11,098 bases of DNA from assembly GCA_046565595.1 (NCBI GenBank), contig JBKHYG010000026.1, positions 1 to 11,098 of the forward strand, written 5' to 3'. Positions 10,934 to 11,098 of this stretch are shown here, piece after piece. Position 1 is the stretch's first letter. Each line of letters starts with the position of its first letter. This DNA comes from JBKHYG01 sp046565595. Its GTDB lineage: Bacteria > Actinomycetota > AC-67. The notes under the pieces are model-generated. The model ran no database searches. It had not been told where the DNA came from and was given only the letters and a program-made list of their open reading frames with translations. Made by a program: the position numbers and the translations under genes.

Positions 10934-11098
10934 CCCGCGCGATCCAGGCGGTCGCGTCGGCGAGCTCTTGAACCTCTGGGCCTCGCAACGGATCATCCAG
11001 GGCAACCTGGAGCAGTTCGTAGCCGCCCTCTGCCACCACCGCTTGAACGAAGCCGGTGGCTGGCGTCGTCTCTAACGGAGGCAGAGCCATCACCGAAC
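10926..11098 (-). CDS. Unrecognised protein, C-terminal part
   Basis: The minus strand is open from the right edge to TAG at 10928-10926. From an ATG at 11090 it gives 54 residues, including TGFVQAVVAEGGYELLQVAL and, later, VQELADATAWIARVS; the frame continues upstream (GTG at 11093), so the true start is probably outside the window. Composition (amphipathic helix and strand, Ala/Val/Glu-rich) looks like real protein, but no family is recognised. It overlaps the lipoprotein gene tail-to-tail by 8 bp. The plus-strand reading frame over the same bases looks like a shadow. Confidence 0.5.
   Translation of the reverse strand, partial: SVMALPPLETTPATGFVQAVVAEGGYELLQVALDDPLRGPEVQELADATAWIARVS

Noticed and set aside
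10761..11075. Plus-strand reading frame running past the lipoprotein stop
   Set aside because: It is out of frame with the lipoprotein and lies over a better minus-strand coding region at 10926-11098.

Overview
This is a GC-rich, compact window from an actinobacterium (Actinomycetota). The evidence is two WhiB-family iron-sulfur regulators, a bacterial proteasome activator with a C-terminal GQYL proteasome-docking tail, many GTG/TTG starts, and several genes that begin only a few bases after a TAnnCT box with no Shine-Dalgarno sequence, as expected for leaderless transcripts. The class or genus cannot be fixed from the sequence. I see no mobile element, CRISPR array, tRNA or rRNA.

Layout. 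Bases 1-365 (-) hold the N-terminal part of an eIF-2B/IF2B-family protein, divergent from a NadD-like nucleotidyltransferase (425-1324). Next come a WhiB regulator (1412-1711) overlapping the proteasome activator gene bpa/pafE (1695-2201), a strong terminator, and a secreted CAP-domain protein (2309-3163) whose stop overlaps the GTG start of a crotonase (3160-3918). Convergent to these, 4 bp away, is a secreted or anchored surface protein with CARDB-like domains (3923-5161, -).

The central region (5162-5812) is the highlight: a WhiB7-type regulator (WhiB domain plus RGRP AT-hook) behind a long leader. The leader has an AT-tract abutting a -35/-10 promoter, a 39-codon upstream ORF, a canonical intrinsic terminator, and an upstream segment that can pair with the whole 5' arm of that terminator. 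This is the layout of a uORF-controlled transcription attenuator, as known for whiB7/wblC in other actinobacteria, and its parts can be mapped base by base here.

The right part holds a one-pass membrane protein (5827-6453, -), a double zinc-ribbon protein (6605-6925, -) divergent from a CinA N-domain protein (6979-7767), a small three-helix membrane protein (7862-8197, -), a second crotonase without the classical glutamates (8325-9110), a PaaI-like hotdog thioesterase (9168-9629, -), a YgjP/DUF45 metallopeptidase (9900-10397), a small lipoprotein (10448-10933), and the 3' end of an unrecognised minus-strand gene (10926-11098).

Functionally the window mixes stress control (WhiB7, WhiB with Bpa), acyl-CoA chemistry (two crotonases, one thioesterase), nucleotide-cofactor enzymes (NadD-like, CinA-like) and envelope proteins. 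It reads as chromosomal core or near-core DNA rather than an island; the novelty lies in regulatory architecture.
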